In this document: positions 26,041 through 35,339 of the stretch, piece after piece | How positions within the stretch are numbered: the first letter of the stretch is position 1 | How the letters are laid out: every line of letters begins with the position of its first letter | The notes under the pieces: model-generated | Database searches by the model: none | What the model saw: only the letters and a program-made list of their open reading frames with translations | What the model was told of the DNA's origin: nothing | Assembly (NCBI GenBank): GCA_003153975.1 | Contig: PMBZ01000020.1 | Span: 22,490 to 57,954, forward strand | Source: Hyphomicrobiales bacterium | GTDB lineage: Bacteria > Pseudomonadota > Alphaproteobacteria > Rhizobiales > Rhodomicrobiaceae | DNA: 35,465 bases | Direction of reading: 5' to 3' | Program-made: the position numbers and the translations under genes

Positions 26041-26589
26041 ATGCCGCATTTCCGCTTTCTAGCGGCGCTGCTGGTGTCATTGCTTGCCCTGGCAAGCTTT
26101 GGCGCCAATGCCGCCAGCCCCGAAAACACACTCTATCTCGATTTGAAGGACGGCCGCGTCGTCATCGAGCTGCGTCCCGATCTTGCGCCGAAACATGTGG
26201 AGCGGGTCAAGCAGCTCGTGCGAGAAGGCTTCTACAACGGTTTGACATTTCATCGGGTGATCGGCGGGTTCATGGCCCAGACGGGCGATCCGAATGGAGA
26301 CGGGACAGGAAGCTCGAAATATCCAGATTTGCCCGCCGAATTTTCGCAAGCCCCGTTCAAGCGGGGAACCGTTGGCGCGGCCCGCACCGGCAACCCGAAT
26401 TCGGCCAACAGCCAGTTCTTTATCTGTTTCGAGGTTGCCTCCAACCTGGATGGCCAATACACGGTTTGGGGACAAGTTATCGAAGGAATGCAGTTCGTCG
26501 ACGGCGTCAAGAAGGGGCAGGGGGCGAATGGACGAGTGGCTAATCCGGACAAGATTATAAAAATGCAACTTGCATCGGACGCCCGTTAA
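26041..26589 (+). CDS. Periplasmic cyclophilin-type peptidyl-prolyl isomerase
   Basis: 182 residues from the ATG at 26041; the frame extends upstream into coaD without a better start. A signal peptide (MPHFRFLAALLVSLLALASF, cleavage after GANA) sends it to the periplasm. The cyclophilin domain has the active-site run LTFHRVIGGFMAQTGDP, then GTVGAARTGNPNSANSQFFICF and YTVWGQVIEGM. It catalyses cis-trans isomerisation of prolyl bonds in exported proteins. A cytoplasmic paralogue follows 87 bases downstream, so the pair looks like an ancient tandem duplication with one copy secreted. Confidence 0.95.
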   Translation: MPHFRFLAALLVSLLALASFGANAASPENTLYLDLKDGRVVIELRPDLAPKHVERVKQLVREGFYNGLTFHRVIGGFMAQTGDPNGDGTGSSKYPDLPAEFSQAPFKRGTVGAARTGNPNSANSQFFICFEVASNLDGQYTVWGQVIEGMQFVDGVKKGQGANGRVANPDKIIKMQLASDAR

Positions 26590-26676
26590 TCACCACATTC
26601 CTAATCGGAATTGAAATGTCAGCCGCCGCATAGTCTTGGGAGTTTTCTGGCTAGCGGAGCGAGGAAAGAGCATAAC

Positions 26677-27144
26677 ATGGCATCTGCGAATAGCGAAAAC
26701 ACATTGGTCCTGGAAACAACTCAAGGCCGCGTAACGATTGAAATGCGGGCGGATCTTGCGCCGAATCACGTAGCGCGGATCAAGGAGCTGGCTCAGCAGG
26801 GCTTTTACGACGGCGTGGTCTTTCATCGCGTAATCGATGGCTTCATGGCGCAAACCGGCGATCCGACGGGAACGGGGCGCGGCGGGTCCGGAAAGAACCT
26901 GAAGGCCGAATTCAGCAAGGCGCCGCATGAGCGCGGAACCGTCTCGATGGCCCGCGCAAATCATCCCGACAGCGCCGACAGCCAATTTTTCATCTGCTTC
27001 GACGATGCCCGCTTCCTGGACGGCAAATATACCGTCTGGGGCCAGGTCACCGAAGGGATGGAGAACGTGGATAAGATCAAGCGCGGCGAGCCGGTAAAGG
27101 ACCCGGACAAGATCGTTTCCATGCGGGTTGGAACAGCCAGCTAG
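26677..27144 (+). CDS. Cytoplasmic cyclophilin-type peptidyl-prolyl isomerase
   Basis: 155 residues from the ATG at 26677, preceded by GAGGAAAGAG; the frame extends upstream to 26611 but without a ribosome site. It has no signal peptide. The cyclophilin domain fills the protein: VVFHRVIDGFMAQTGDPTGTG, GTVSMARANHPDSADSQFFICFDD and YTVWGQVTEGM, close to PpiB. Paralogue of the secreted cyclophilin just upstream; the pair between coaD and queA is a familiar alphaproteobacterial arrangement. Confidence 0.96.
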   Translation: MASANSENTLVLETTQGRVTIEMRADLAPNHVARIKELAQQGFYDGVVFHRVIDGFMAQTGDPTGTGRGGSGKNLKAEFSKAPHERGTVSMARANHPDSADSQFFICFDDARFLDGKYTVWGQVTEGMENVDKIKRGEPVKDPDKIVSMRVGTAS

Positions 27145-27195
27145 CAGGAAAGCTGGTTTATGTAGCGCGATTGCAATCCGGCACCGGAATTAGCA

Positions 27196-28275
27196 GTGCT
27201 CCTCAAGGACTTCGATTTCGAGTTGCCGAAGACGGCAATCGCGCTAAGGCCCGCCGCGCCCAGGGACGCGGCAAGGCTGCTTGGCGTCGACCCGCGTGGC
27301 GGCAATCCCTTCCTGGAAGCGCGAGTCCGGGACTTGCCGGCCTATCTAAGGCCCGGAGATGTCATGGTATTCAACAATACCAAGGTGCTCCCGGCTGTGC
27401 TTAGCGGGGTCCGGCCGCCCAGGAGCGATGACGCACCGGCGGTAGAAGTCTCCCTGACGCTTCTCGAAAGACAGGCGGATGGCGCGTGGCAGGCATTCGC
27501 ACGCCCCGCCCGGCGATTGCGAGTTGGGGATGCCGTAATTCTGGGGGCCGGGGAAGAGCAGGCGGCGCTCAGGATAACGGGGAAAGAGCCGGACGGAGCA
27601 GTAACGGTTGTGGCCGCCGGCGCCGGGCAGAGCGTTGAAGCCCTGATGGCAAGGTTCGGGGCGATGCCCCTTCCGCCATATATCGCCCGCGAGGCCGATG
27701 ACCGCGACTTTACGGATTATCAAACCGTATACGCGAGCAGGGAAGGTGCTGTCGCGGCGCCTACGGCCGGGCTTCATTTCACGCCGGAACTCCTTGAGCG
27801 TCTGACGGCAAGGGGCGTGCGTTCAGCCTTCGTGACCCTGCATGTCGGCGCGGGCACGTTCCTTCCCGTAAAGACCGAAAATGTCGCCAGTCACCACATG
27901 CACGCGGAGCATTGCGACATCGGGGCCGAGACCGCGGGCCTTATCAACGAATGCCGCGAGCGCGGCGGCCGGGTCGTGGCGGTGGGGACAACCTCGCTGA
28001 GGCTGTTGGAGACGGCGGCGCGAGAGGATGGCTTCATTGGTCCCTATCGCGGCGAAACCCGGATTTTCATAAAGCCTGGCCATCGTTTCCGCATAACGGA
28101 CCTGCTCCTGACGAACTTCCACCTGCCAAAGTCCACGCTCTTCATGCTTGTTTGCGCTTTCGCTGGAACAGCGCTGATGAAAAATGCCTATGCTCTCGCC
28201 GTGGCAGGCGGTTTCCGGTTTTATTCATATGGCGACGCTTGCCTGCTCCACCGCGCGGAAAGTGAAATAGTGTGA
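27196..28275 (+). CDS. queA: tRNA preQ1(34) S-adenosylmethionine ribosyltransferase-isomerase
   Basis: 359 residues from a GTG at 27196 with only a weak GGAA before it. It transfers and isomerises the ribosyl part of SAM onto preQ1 at position 34 of tRNA, giving epoxyqueuosine. Family marks: [62 protein letters not shown], and the C-terminal [19 protein letters not shown]. The stop overlaps the tgt GTG start by four bases (GTGA), so the two queuosine enzymes are translationally coupled. Confidence 0.97.
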   Translation: MLLKDFDFELPKTAIALRPAAPRDAARLLGVDPRGGNPFLEARVRDLPAYLRPGDVMVFNNTKVLPAVLSGVRPPRSDDAPAVEVSLTLLERQADGAWQAFARPARRLRVGDAVILGAGEEQAALRITGKEPDGAVTVVAAGAGQSVEALMARFGAMPLPPYIAREADDRDFTDYQTVYASREGAVAAPTAGLHFTPELLERLTARGVRSAFVTLHVGAGTFLPVKTENVASHHMHAEHCDIGAETAGLINECRERGGRVVAVGTTSLRLLETAAREDGFIGPYRGETRIFIKPGHRFRITDLLLTNFHLPKSTLFMLVCAFAGTALMKNAYALAVAGGFRFYSYGDACLLHRAESEIV

Positions 28276-29426
28276 CATCTGCATTTTCATTCAAGCTACT
28301 GGCGACCGATGGCGGTGCGCGCCTGGGCGAGATCGGCACGCCGAGGGGCACGATCCGTACACCCGCCTTCATGCCGGTGGGCACAGCCGCGACCGTGAAG
28401 GCCGTTTTCCTCGACGATGTGAGGAGAACCGGCGCCGATGTTATTCTCGGCAACACCTATCACCTGATGTTGCGGCCAGGGGCGGAACGCGTCGCCCGGC
28501 TTGGCGGCCTGCATCGCTTCATGCGGTGGGACGGGCCGATCCTCACGGATTCCGGCGGCTTTCAGGTCATGTCGCTCAGCCAGCTCCGCACCGTGACAGA
28601 GCAAGGCGTCAGCTTCCGCTCGCATATCGACGGCGCGCTTTACGATCTAAGTCCGGAGCGCTCGATCGAGGTGCAGAACCTGCTTGGCGCGGACATTCAG
28701 ATGCAGTTCGACGAATGCACGCCGTTCCCCGCGACCTTCGAGGAAGCTGCCCGCTCGATGGAGCTTTCCTTGCGTTGGGGCGAGCGTTCGCTGGCTGCAT
28801 TTCGTGAGCGGGCGCCGGCTGGCCGTGCGCTGTTCGGCATCGTACAAGGCAGCGTCTATCCGGAACTTCGCACACAATCGGCGCAGGCGCTCGTGGCCAT
28901 GAATTTCGATGGATACTCCATCGGCGGTCTTGCGGTTGGCGAAGGGCAGAACGCGATGTTCGAGACGCTTTCCCATACCACCCCGCTGCTTCCCGAGGGC
29001 AAGCCTCGTTATCTGATGGGAGTGGGAACGCCGGCGGACATTATTGGCGCGGTCGAGCGCGGTGTCGATATGTTCGATTGCGTGATGCCTACGCGCTCAG
29101 GCCGGCACGGTCAGGCCTTCACGTGGAGTGGCAAGTTAAACATGCGCAATGCCGTCCATATGGAAGACATGCGGCCGCTCGACGAAACCAGCGAATGCCC
29201 CGCCGCGCGCGACTACTCGCGAGCCTATATTCATCATCTCCTGCGCGCGGGCGAGTATCTTGCGCCCATGATCCTGAGCTGGGCCAATACGAATTTTTAT
29301 CAGGAATTGATGGCCGCGATCCGGCAATCGATACGCGAAGGCAATTTTGCAGAGCTTGCGGCCCGTGTCCGCGGCGCCTATCCCTCTGCGGAAAGCCATA
29401 CACATGCCGCCACCTCGAAGGGCTGA
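28272..29426 (+). CDS. tgt: tRNA-guanine transglycosylase with degenerate zinc site
   Basis: 384 residues from a GTG at 28272 overlapping the queA stop. It exchanges guanine-34 for preQ1 in Asn, Asp, His and Tyr tRNAs. Core motifs are intact: [35 protein letters not shown] and [17 protein letters not shown]. The zinc site is not: aligned to Zymomonas TGT (Cys318, Cys320, Cys323, His349), this protein has Ser307, Cys309, Ala312 and Ala338 with identical spacing (2, 3 and 26). Only one of four ligands survives, while flanking [14 protein letters not shown] and NFYQELM stay conserved, so this looks like lineage-level loss of zinc rather than decay. Confidence 0.96.
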   Translation: MTSAFSFKLLATDGGARLGEIGTPRGTIRTPAFMPVGTAATVKAVFLDDVRRTGADVILGNTYHLMLRPGAERVARLGGLHRFMRWDGPILTDSGGFQVMSLSQLRTVTEQGVSFRSHIDGALYDLSPERSIEVQNLLGADIQMQFDECTPFPATFEEAARSMELSLRWGERSLAAFRERAPAGRALFGIVQGSVYPELRTQSAQALVAMNFDGYSIGGLAVGEGQNAMFETLSHTTPLLPEGKPRYLMGVGTPADIIGAVERGVDMFDCVMPTRSGRHGQAFTWSGKLNMRNAVHMEDMRPLDETSECPAARDYSRAYIHHLLRAGEYLAPMILSWANTNFYQELMAAIRQSIREGNFAELAARVRGAYPSAESHTHAATSKG

Positions 29427-29431
29427 GGTGT

Positions 29432-29446
29432 AGCGCCACGGGCGCT
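29432..29446 (+). terminator. Short hairpin after tgt
   Basis: AGCGCC-acg-GGCGCT lies six bases after the tgt stop. It lacks a T-run, so intrinsic termination is uncertain. Confidence 0.25.
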
Positions 29447-29552
29447 GGCAGTGCAGGCAAATCCCGCGACTATCGCTTCAACTTGTCCATGCGGATGGCT
29501 GCATGAACGCTGGCCTGAGCCGGCGCCATGCAGCCCCATCGCGTGTCCTATT

Positions 29553-30674
29553 CTATTTGACTTCCGTACCCGCCGGGTTGTTTTTCTGGGCAATCAGCAA
29601 ATTCGACGGCTTGCCCCAGTGATATCCGACCGAGAAGTCGAGCGGTGCCGGGTGTTCTTTGCGGTAGAGTTCCCACAGCTTGGGCTGATCCGCGTGCCAG
29701 AATTGACGGATCGGGTGCAAGTAGGTTCCATAGGGCCGGAGCTTCCAGTCCGCATCGCCCAAGTACTTGACCGGGATGCCGGTGTCGTCTTGCAGGATCG
29801 CGACGCTGTTCTTGAGCAGAAAGTCCCGGACATCCGAAAATCCAGGGTTATGCAGGAGATAGGAGGCACTCTTTACAAGGCTGTCGCCCGTGCCGAACTC
29901 CTGGCAGAATTTCAGGTAGCCGCTCGCGGCCACACCTTTGTTTGAAAGGTCGGTCCTGAAATAATACAGCGTGCGTTCCTGGCCGTCGCTTCCCGCGTAA
30001 ACGATCTTTACGCCCGATGCGTAGCTTTTCACGCCGGCTTCGTCTTGAGGGTGCGGCTTGCCCTCCGTGTCCAGCGCGATCAGGCTCACGTCATGGATCG
30101 TCTTTCCGGACCGTGCCAGGAACAGATAGATCACGGGCAACGTGCCGTAGAGCCTGCTGCGGGAAAGCTGGGAGCCCATCTCGCTGGTGATGAAATAGCC
30201 GTGCTTCAGCAGGTTGCCGAGCGAAGCGCGGATGCCGCCAAGCTGGCCGCTCATGGCGCGCGCGTTGATGTCGCCAGCCTGCGGTATCGGGCCGGGGGGC
30301 TCAAGGCCGCTCATGATGATGGTCTTCGCATTGGGGAAGAATGCGTCGGCGTACAAAATATCGGGGCCGCTGAACATGTAGTAGAGGGTAGCCTGCGACT
30401 GCTTGACGTTTTCGGTGGACCAGGCTCTGACCTTGGAAAGGTTCTTGTCCTCAAACTCTTTCCAGCTCGTGTTAAAGAAGGCCTCGTGCCGTTTCCATTC
30501 GGCGTCGGCCGTAAGTGCCGCGAGCGGTGAATCGGCCGAGGGACGCATGCCCGCGATGAAATGCGCGATGTCGTCCGCCGTCTTGCCGTCAGCCGCGAAG
30601 GCGCCACTTGCAGCTAGAATCAGAATCGCAAAAGCGAGCGCGAGATGTTTCGCGAGTGAATTCACTAAGGTCAT
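29553..30674 (-). CDS. Exported protein of unknown function
   Basis: 373 residues. A clean signal peptide (about 1-27, LALAFAILILAASGAFA then ADGK) predicts a periplasmic protein. The mature part has no domain I recognise. Visible marks: DDIAHFIAGMRPSADSPL, ATLYYMFSGPDILYADAFFPN, IIMSGLEPPGPIPQ, LPVIYLFLARSGKTIHDV, ERTLYYFRTDLSNKGV, and HPIRQFWHADQPKLWELYRK near the C-terminus. There is no lipobox and no later membrane segment. The start lies 15 bases after the stop of the APC permease on the same strand, and its AGGAG overlaps that stop, so the two form an operon. Function unknown; a role tied to the transported amine or amino acid is only a guess. Confidence 0.8.
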   Translation of the reverse strand: MTLVNSLAKHLALAFAILILAASGAFAADGKTADDIAHFIAGMRPSADSPLAALTADAEWKRHEAFFNTSWKEFEDKNLSKVRAWSTENVKQSQATLYYMFSGPDILYADAFFPNAKTIIMSGLEPPGPIPQAGDINARAMSGQLGGIRASLGNLLKHGYFITSEMGSQLSRSRLYGTLPVIYLFLARSGKTIHDVSLIALDTEGKPHPQDEAGVKSYASGVKIVYAGSDGQERTLYYFRTDLSNKGVAASGYLKFCQEFGTGDSLVKSASYLLHNPGFSDVRDFLLKNSVAILQDDTGIPVKYLGDADWKLRPYGTYLHPIRQFWHADQPKLWELYRKEHPAPLDFSVGYHWGKPSNLLIAQKNNPAGTEVK

Positions 30675-30689
30675 TGGCCAGGAAGTCTC

Positions 30690-32060
30690 CTATGGCGCCT
30701 TGCGCCCGTGTCTTACCGAGATCGCGTATAAAAGAAAACCCGCAAGCATGGTGCAGAAGCTGGCCAGGGATTGCAGCGGCCGCACCGTGGCGAGGTGAGT
30801 AAGCACAAAAAGCGTTACAGCCAAAAAGATAAATGGAGTCGCCGGGTAGCCCCAAGCCTTGTATGGCCTTGGCAGATCCGGCTGGCGGAATCTTAGCACG
30901 ATTACGCCAAGAACGGTAAGGAAGGAGCTGAATGTCAAGGCGAACTGAATAAAGTCGAGCACTGCCTCGAAATTTTGCATCAGCAAGAGAGCCGCCACGA
31001 CGGCGAGCTGAGATAAAAGGGCTACGGCCGGCACGCCGTTTCCGGTTTTCCTCGCGAAAACCCGCAGCAAGGGGATGTCCTCGCCCATCACCATGGTGAC
31101 ACGCGGCCCAATCCACATCATTGCGCTGATGGATGAAACAAGCCCGATGCAGATAAATGCCGCGACCACACGGCCGCCCGCCTCGCCGAATATGTGCCGC
31201 CCGGCAATCAGTCCCACATCGATCTGCCCTTTCAACTCGTCGATAGGCGTGGTGTACAGGAACACGGCGTTCAGCAGTACATAGAGGCCGGTGACGATCA
31301 CAAGGGATGCGATGATGGAGCGCGGCAGGCTCTTGTGGGGCTCGTGGATTTCACCCGCGATGTAGGTTGCCGCGTTCCAGCCGGAATAGGCGTAGAGCAC
31401 GAAAACGAGGCCGATCGCGAATGGCGTGCCCGTGATGTATCCAAAATCAGCGGCCGACGGAACGAATGAAATGTTTTGCGGCTGTCCCCAAACCAAGCCG
31501 GCAATAATCAAGACCGCGATCAGGCCGAGCTTCATGAACGTCGATATGTTCTGAAGTATGCTTCCCCGGTGAGTGCCCGACAGGTGAACGAGCGAGACCA
31601 GGATCGTAACCCCAAGGCCCAAAACGAGCGGAGGGGAGCCTGGCACCACCCCGGCGAAATATTGGCCGAAAGCCATGGCCGCGAGTGCGACCGGCGCCGC
31701 GAATCCAACCGTTGCCGAAATCCAGCCGGCAAGAAAGCCGATGGCTGGATGGAAGGTGCGGGATAGAAAATTATATTCACCGCCCGAGCGGGGAAAAGCC
31801 GCCGCCAGCTCGGAGTAGGAGAGTGCGCCGCACATCGCGACCACGCCTCCCACCACCCATAACATCAATAGGGCAAAGCCGGAGGGGATGTCCCGGACCT
31901 GGAAGCCCAGGCTGGTGAATACGCCGGTACCGATCATGTCGGCCACGGCCAGCGCTAGCGCCGTGACCGCGGAAACCCTCGGAATCTCGAACAGCCGGGC
32001 GCCGGCGGTGTTTACACCATCGGGGGCCGGCTCCTGAATAGCAGCTGATGCGTCGCTCAT
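30690..32060 (-). CDS. APC-family amino acid/polyamine permease
   Basis: 456 residues with about 12 hydrophobic segments. An inner-membrane secondary transporter of the amino acid-polyamine-organocation superfamily. The family start is present: SAVTALALAVADMIGTGVFTSLGF, with the substrate-binding GTG in helix 1, then ALSYSELAAAFPRSGGEYNFL and FAIGLVFVLYAYSGWNAATYIAGEIHEPHKSLP. The C-terminal part includes RFRQPDLPRPYKAWGYP. The substrate cannot be read from sequence. It is co-directional with, and 15 bases upstream of, the unknown exported protein. The 227-base upstream region is shared with a divergent hydrolase gene. Confidence 0.92.
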   Translation of the reverse strand: MSDASAAIQEPAPDGVNTAGARLFEIPRVSAVTALALAVADMIGTGVFTSLGFQVRDIPSGFALLMLWVVGGVVAMCGALSYSELAAAFPRSGGEYNFLSRTFHPAIGFLAGWISATVGFAAPVALAAMAFGQYFAGVVPGSPPLVLGLGVTILVSLVHLSGTHRGSILQNISTFMKLGLIAVLIIAGLVWGQPQNISFVPSAADFGYITGTPFAIGLVFVLYAYSGWNAATYIAGEIHEPHKSLPRSIIASLVIVTGLYVLLNAVFLYTTPIDELKGQIDVGLIAGRHIFGEAGGRVVAAFICIGLVSSISAMMWIGPRVTMVMGEDIPLLRVFARKTGNGVPAVALLSQLAVVAALLLMQNFEAVLDFIQFALTFSSFLTVLGVIVLRFRQPDLPRPYKAWGYPATPFIFLAVTLFVLTHLATVRPLQSLASFCTMLAGFLLYAISVRHGRKAP

Positions 32061-32120
32061 GCAGAGGTCTTACCAAGCCTTCGTGTTTTCAACAATACCG
32101 GGCGCTCTTAGTGTTCCGGT

Positions 32121-32138
32121 AGTTGCCCAATGGCAACT
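32121..32138. promoter_or_regulatory. 7-bp inverted repeat in permease/hydrolase divergent region
   Basis: AGTTGCC-caat-GGCAACT, about 60 bases upstream of the permease start. It may be an operator or a leader hairpin. A repeated CCTGTAAAA (near 32178 and 32251) lies between it and the hydrolase gene. Confidence 0.3.
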
Positions 32139-32287
32139 TGGACTGGGCGAGCCCTCGGTGCTATGGTAGCGCGCGTTTCCTGTAAAAAGCCCTTCGCGGT
32201 CAGCGCCCAGTATCCGGCGCTCATGATATGGACACGATTCCCCTGTAAAAGCGGCGCAATATCCGATGACGGGGCGGGCTGGCTTGA

Positions 32288-33484
32288 GTGAATGAATTGA
32301 TGCAAGCAGCAGCGGATTGCTGGTGGATGATTCAAAATAGGTTACACTTACTTCGCTATCCGGCGGTCATCTTGCTTAGCGTTTTAGCTTGTGCGTGCAG
32401 AAATGACGCCAATAGCTTAGAATTCGTCCAAGAGAACGCGCGGCCAAGCGCAAGCGTTGGCGGAGAAGGCGTGCCGGTTGCCGACCGGCTCAACAGAATG
32501 GCAAAACAGGGTTTCCAGAAACCGGCCCCCGCCCCAGAAGCGGTGGAAGCCGGGTTTATACCTGTGAAGATGGTCAAGAAGGCGGCTACGATAAAAGCCG
32601 AGCCCCCTCTCGCTCCGCTGCGGCATACACGGACCAAGCTGGCGGAGTTAGAGAATGGGCCGTTTCCCTATCATGGCACGGTTCCAAGCACAGGGCGGCC
32701 TTTTCTGGACGTAAACGAGGACGGCCGGCGCGGCCATCGCACATTCAGCGGTACTGTCTACTGGGAAGACAAGACCTATGGCGACAGCAAGACCCTCCTG
32801 CATATACCGAAAGGCTTCGACGTACGGCGTCCGTCGCTCATGGTTGTCTTTCTCCATGGCCACGGGGCGACGCTTCAGCGGGATGTAATCAGCCGCCAGC
32901 GGGTGCCCGAGCAGGTTTCCGAATCGGGGGTGAATGCAGTTCTGGTGGCGCCCCAGCTTGCATCCGATGCGGCGGACTCGAGCGCCGGCAAACTTTGGGA
33001 GCAGGGCGGCTTCCGCCGCTACCTGGAGGAAGCGAGCGCCGAGCTGGTCAAGCTGCACGGCGATCCGCGCTCCAAGCGGGTGTTCGACACGATGCCCATC
33101 GTGATCGTCGCCTATAGCGGGGGGTATATGACCGCGGCCTCTTGCATCAAGCAGGGCAACGTTGGGGAGCGGGTGCGCGGCATCGTGCTGCTCGATGCTC
33201 TTTATGGAGACGTCGACACCTTCGCGAGCTGGATTTCGTCGCGGCAAAAGGCCTTCTTCGTGAGCGCCTTCGCGAATTCGACGAGGGCCCACAACTCGGA
33301 GCTTCAGGAAATCCTCAAAGGCCGCGACGTGTCCTACAATACCTCGCTGAAGGGACAGCTCAGGGGCACGGTCAGCTTCATCTCGACGGCGCCCGAGACC
33401 GAGCACAGGGACTTCGTGACCCGCGCATGGGCGCATCATCCGGTGAAGGATTTGCTGCTAAGGCTGAAGGCCGAAGCGCGCTAG
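32288..33484 (+). CDS. Lipoprotein-like alpha/beta hydrolase
   Basis: 398 residues from a GTG at 32288; ATGs at 32300 and 32327 are alternatives and none has a strong ribosome site. The segment after 32327 (LHLLRYPAVILLSVLACAC) looks like a lipoprotein signal with lipobox VLAC. A Pro/Ala-rich low-complexity stretch (about 60-120) leads to a hydrolase fold: MVVFLHGHGATLQRD (oxyanion-hole region), the nucleophile elbow AYSGGY with Ser277, LLDALYGD, and a late His in TEHRDFVTRAWAHH. These suggest a serine esterase or peptidase anchored in the envelope; the substrate is unknown. Convergent with the aminotransferase (16 bases between stops). Confidence 0.75.
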   Translation: MNELMQAAADCWWMIQNRLHLLRYPAVILLSVLACACRNDANSLEFVQENARPSASVGGEGVPVADRLNRMAKQGFQKPAPAPEAVEAGFIPVKMVKKAATIKAEPPLAPLRHTRTKLAELENGPFPYHGTVPSTGRPFLDVNEDGRRGHRTFSGTVYWEDKTYGDSKTLLHIPKGFDVRRPSLMVVFLHGHGATLQRDVISRQRVPEQVSESGVNAVLVAPQLASDAADSSAGKLWEQGGFRRYLEEASAELVKLHGDPRSKRVFDTMPIVIVAYSGGYMTAASCIKQGNVGERVRGIVLLDALYGDVDTFASWISSRQKAFFVSAFANSTRAHNSELQEILKGRDVSYNTSLKGQLRGTVSFISTAPETEHRDFVTRAWAHHPVKDLLLRLKAEAR

Positions 33485-33500
33485 GGCGAAGCTTGGCCTC

Positions 33501-34685
33501 CTATGCTGTCCGGGTCCACGCTTTAAGCCTGCGGGCCGCCTCGCGCATATTCTCGAAGGTGCCCGCATAGCTGAAGCGCACGAAATGCCGCCCCTCGGCC
33601 TCGTCGAAATCGATGCCGGGCGTGGCGGCGACGCCGGTCTCACTCAGCATCCGCCGCACGAAGCCTTCGCTGCCGTCCGTCAGGTGCGCGACGTTGGCAT
33701 AGAGATAGAACGCACCGTCGGCGGGCGCGAGGCTGCCGAAGCCCGTTTCTGGCAGCTCGTTGAGCAGCATTTCCCGGTTCCTGGCATACGCGGCCTTATA
33801 TGCCTCCAGCTCTTCCGTGGCGTCGAAGGCGGCGATGGCGCCAAGCTGCGAGACGGTGGGCGGCGCGATATAGAGGTTTTGAGCGAGGCGCTCGAAAACG
33901 CGCGTCAGCCGCTCCGGCACCACCATCCAGCCCACGCGCCACCCCGTCATCGAATAATATTTCGAGAAACTGTTGATGACGACGGCGTCATCCCAGTAGG
34001 AGAGGGCAGTGGCGGCTGGACCCGAATAGGTGAGGCCGTGGTAGATTTCATCCGAGATGAACCAGGAGCGGGTTTCCCGCGCCGCCTTCACCAGGTTTTC
34101 AAGCTCCGCCGGCCGAAACATCGTGCCCGTGGGGTTGGCGGGGCTGGCCAGGAGCACAGCGCTTGCCTCGCCGCTGTCGAGCACCAGGCGTGCATCCTCC
34201 GCGCGTGGCAGGAAGCGGCTTTCCGCCCGAGCCGGCAAATGAACTGGCCGCAGCCCCAGCACCCGCGCGATTTGGCGGTAGCAGGGATAGCCTGGGGCTG
34301 GAAGCGCGATCCCCTGGCCTGGATCGAGCAGGGCAAGAAAGGCGAGGATGAAGCCCGCCGAAGATCCAGTGGTTACGACGATCCGCGATGGCGCGATCTC
34401 GAGTCCGTAGGTGTCGCGGTAATGCCCGGCAATCCGCTCGCGCAAGCCAGGGTGGCCGAGCGCGTCGGTATAGCCCAGCGGGGCGCCCGCTATGGCCTTC
34501 ATCGCCGCTTCGCGCACAAGCCGGGGCGCCGGTGTTCCAGGCTGGCCAACCTCCATGTGGACAGTGTCCTCGCCGGCAGCCTGGCGGGCGTTCGCATCCC
34601 TCATGAAATCCATTGCGACGAAGGCGCTGATAGCGCTCCGCAGCGACGGCGGGATCGTTCCGCGATCCGTAGCGCGCTCTGTCAT
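33501..34685 (-). CDS. PLP-dependent class I/II aminotransferase
   Basis: 394 residues; the ATG has AGGAG five bases upstream. Fold-type I aminotransferase of the aspartate aminotransferase-like branch. Residues seen: EVGQPGTPAPRLVREAA, GSSAGFILAF, SPANPTGTMF (Asn184), the cofactor-binding Asp212 in FISDEIYHGLTY (Tyr215), the PLP-binding Lys242 in NSFSKYYSMTGWRVGW (Arg250), and the carboxylate Arg in FVRFSYAGT. The substrate cannot be assigned from sequence alone. A hairpin (34733-34762) stands about 50 bases upstream in its leader. Confidence 0.93.
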   Translation of the reverse strand: MTERATDRGTIPPSLRSAISAFVAMDFMRDANARQAAGEDTVHMEVGQPGTPAPRLVREAAMKAIAGAPLGYTDALGHPGLRERIAGHYRDTYGLEIAPSRIVVTTGSSAGFILAFLALLDPGQGIALPAPGYPCYRQIARVLGLRPVHLPARAESRFLPRAEDARLVLDSGEASAVLLASPANPTGTMFRPAELENLVKAARETRSWFISDEIYHGLTYSGPAATALSYWDDAVVINSFSKYYSMTGWRVGWMVVPERLTRVFERLAQNLYIAPPTVSQLGAIAAFDATEELEAYKAAYARNREMLLNELPETGFGSLAPADGAFYLYANVAHLTDGSEGFVRRMLSETGVAATPGIDFDEAEGRHFVRFSYAGTFENMREAARRLKAWTRTA

Positions 34686-34732
34686 TCAGGCTCCTGGTAT
34701 GCTGCGCGGCGGGGTCCGCGGGAAACGATCCG

Positions 34733-34762
34733 GCGCAAGCGCTTTCCCGTGGGAACTTGCGC
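34733..34762 (-). promoter_or_regulatory. Leader hairpin upstream of aminotransferase
   Basis: GCGCAAG (34733-34739) pairs with CTTGCGC (34756-34762); inside, TTCCC and GGGAA pair around GT, giving a long, slightly bulged stem. It lies 48-77 bases before the ATG at 34685. Possible attenuator or mRNA-stabilising element; no T-run is adjacent. Confidence 0.35.
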
Positions 34763-35130
34763 GGCGAGCTGGCGGGCCGCCTGGCGGTAACGTCCGGCTA
34801 ACTCTACCATAGCTCTTTTTGCCACTTTTCGGCTACTCCAGGATGATGCCCGCTTTCGAAGCAATATAGCAGAAAAAGCCGAGGTAGTCGTTAAGTGCGC
34901 CATGCTATTAATATATCGTGCAAAACAGTGTCCTAAGGGGTTTGGCTGCTAGCCCGGTCTTGTTAAGAGCCAATATTAGACTATATTTAACGGGGTTTTG
35001 AACTGCGGAAATCGGCCGCCCAAAACAAGAAAAAATCAGCAGAAATGCGCGTCTGGAACACATGTGGCCCGTGCGTTTACCGCGTGCGTATTTACCATGA
35101 TAAGCTCCCACCCGAAATCAACCCTTCGTT
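34763..35130. other. Intergenic region, no gene seen
   Basis: A relatively AT-rich stretch (for example around 34905-34995, with TATTAATATATC and ATATTTAACG) contrasts with the GC-rich surroundings. Short frames occur on both strands but lack family motifs. On the minus strand an ATG at 35100 has GGGAG six bases upstream but stops after about 20 codons. Confidence 0.45.
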
Positions 35131-35339
35131 AATGCGGCGGCGGAAGCCGCGGAGCACCGTTCTTCGTCGCTGGCGGCCGTTTGGCCGCGGCGGCACTGCA
35201 TGCCCCGGTTTGGCCGGGAGGCCGAATTCGCCCAGCCGGATGGCGGACGCAAGAGCGCGCGGCTGCGCGCTTGGCACGGCTCCCTTATTGCCGCAATCCG
35301 CGGACGGATGAAAACAGAGCTGCCAAGCTTCGCCAGCGT

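Noticed and set aside
34908-35111. 67-residue minus-strand frame in the right intergenic region
   Set aside because: No family match, no convincing ribosome site, and it spans the AT-rich stretch.
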